Assembly (NCBI GenBank): GCA_902801165.1
Contig: CADCHI010000030.1
Location: 1-60,009 of the forward strand
Reading direction: 5' to 3'
Length of the DNA: 60,009 nucleotides
From: an uncultured Eubacteriales bacterium
GTDB lineage: Bacteria; Bacillota; Clostridia; Christensenellales; Aristaeellaceae
The notes beneath the pieces are model-generated. The model did no database searches. It saw only the letters and a list, made by a program, of their open reading frames with translations, and was not told where the DNA came from. Positions 60,008 through 60,009 of this stretch are shown piece by piece. The first letter of the stretch is position 1, and each line of letters opens with the position of its first letter. The position numbers were made by a program, and so were the translations under genes.

Positions 60008-60009
60008 AT

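Overview
The window looks like one 60 kb contig from a GC-rich, endospore-forming member of the Firmicutes (Clostridia), probably a gut or rumen organism. Sporulation is shown by spoIVA and spoIVB. The Firmicutes assignment rests on the darA-holB-ricT block, the tilS-hpt-ftsH block, strong AGGAGG-type ribosome sites and sigma-A-like promoters. Many secreted proteins carrying SH3-like, peptidoglycan-binding or BspA-type leucine-rich domains, a GH2 beta-galactosidase, a fucose-isomerase-family enzyme and a sugar ABC transporter fit life on plant or host glycans. Genus-level placement is not possible from the sequence alone. No rRNA, tRNA or CRISPR array was seen.

Layout. (1) 0.1-9.2 kb, minus strand: a de novo purine operon purE-purC-purF-purM-purN-purO-purH-(P-loop protein)-purD, read from a promoter near 9.15 kb. 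Inosinate formation is split between a stand-alone AICAR transformylase and a separate PurO-type IMP cyclohydrolase. PurBox-like sites lie upstream of the promoter, and an intrinsic terminator overlapped by a short upstream ORF lies in the leader. Most intercistronic gaps hold unusual purine-rich low-complexity tracts. (2) 9.6-12.9 kb, plus: a small Cys-rich membrane protein, an ABC ATPase, an FtsX-like permease with a His/Asp-rich loop and a CxxC lipoprotein, together a probable metal-related transport system. (3) 13-24 kb, mostly minus: secreted proteins, GH2 beta-galactosidase, L,D-transpeptidase, sugar isomerase and asnS. (4) 24-29 kb: glycosyltransferase, hairpin repeat array, DUF4236 protein, SH3 protein and spoIVB. 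(5) 29.2-33.3 kb, plus: tilS-hpt-ftsH. (6) 33.4-39.6 kb: an accessory segment with a DUF3592-like protein, a sirtuin and an MmeI-like restriction-modification enzyme, bracketed by repeat clusters and carrying a 160 bp MITE-like element. (7) 39.6-46 kb: a phosphoribosyltransferase-like gene, a DNA-binding-like/HD/vWA gene trio and ricT-holB-darA. (8) 46-54 kb: secreted PG-binding and LRR proteins, spoIVA and miaA. (9) 54-60 kb, minus: a sugar ABC transporter, oligoendopeptidase F and a truncated endonuclease/phosphatase-family gene.

Both contig ends lie in the same sequence in opposite orientation (1-97 and 59911-60007, a perfect 97 bp inverted repeat starting next to a TA). The contig therefore probably stops inside two copies of one insertion sequence, and the right-hand copy interrupts the last gene. 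The main leads for further study are the low-complexity intercistronic element family, the leader of the purine operon, the sharply AT-rich specificity half of the MmeI-like enzyme, the repetitive tail of RicT and the HTH-like/HD/vWA cluster.
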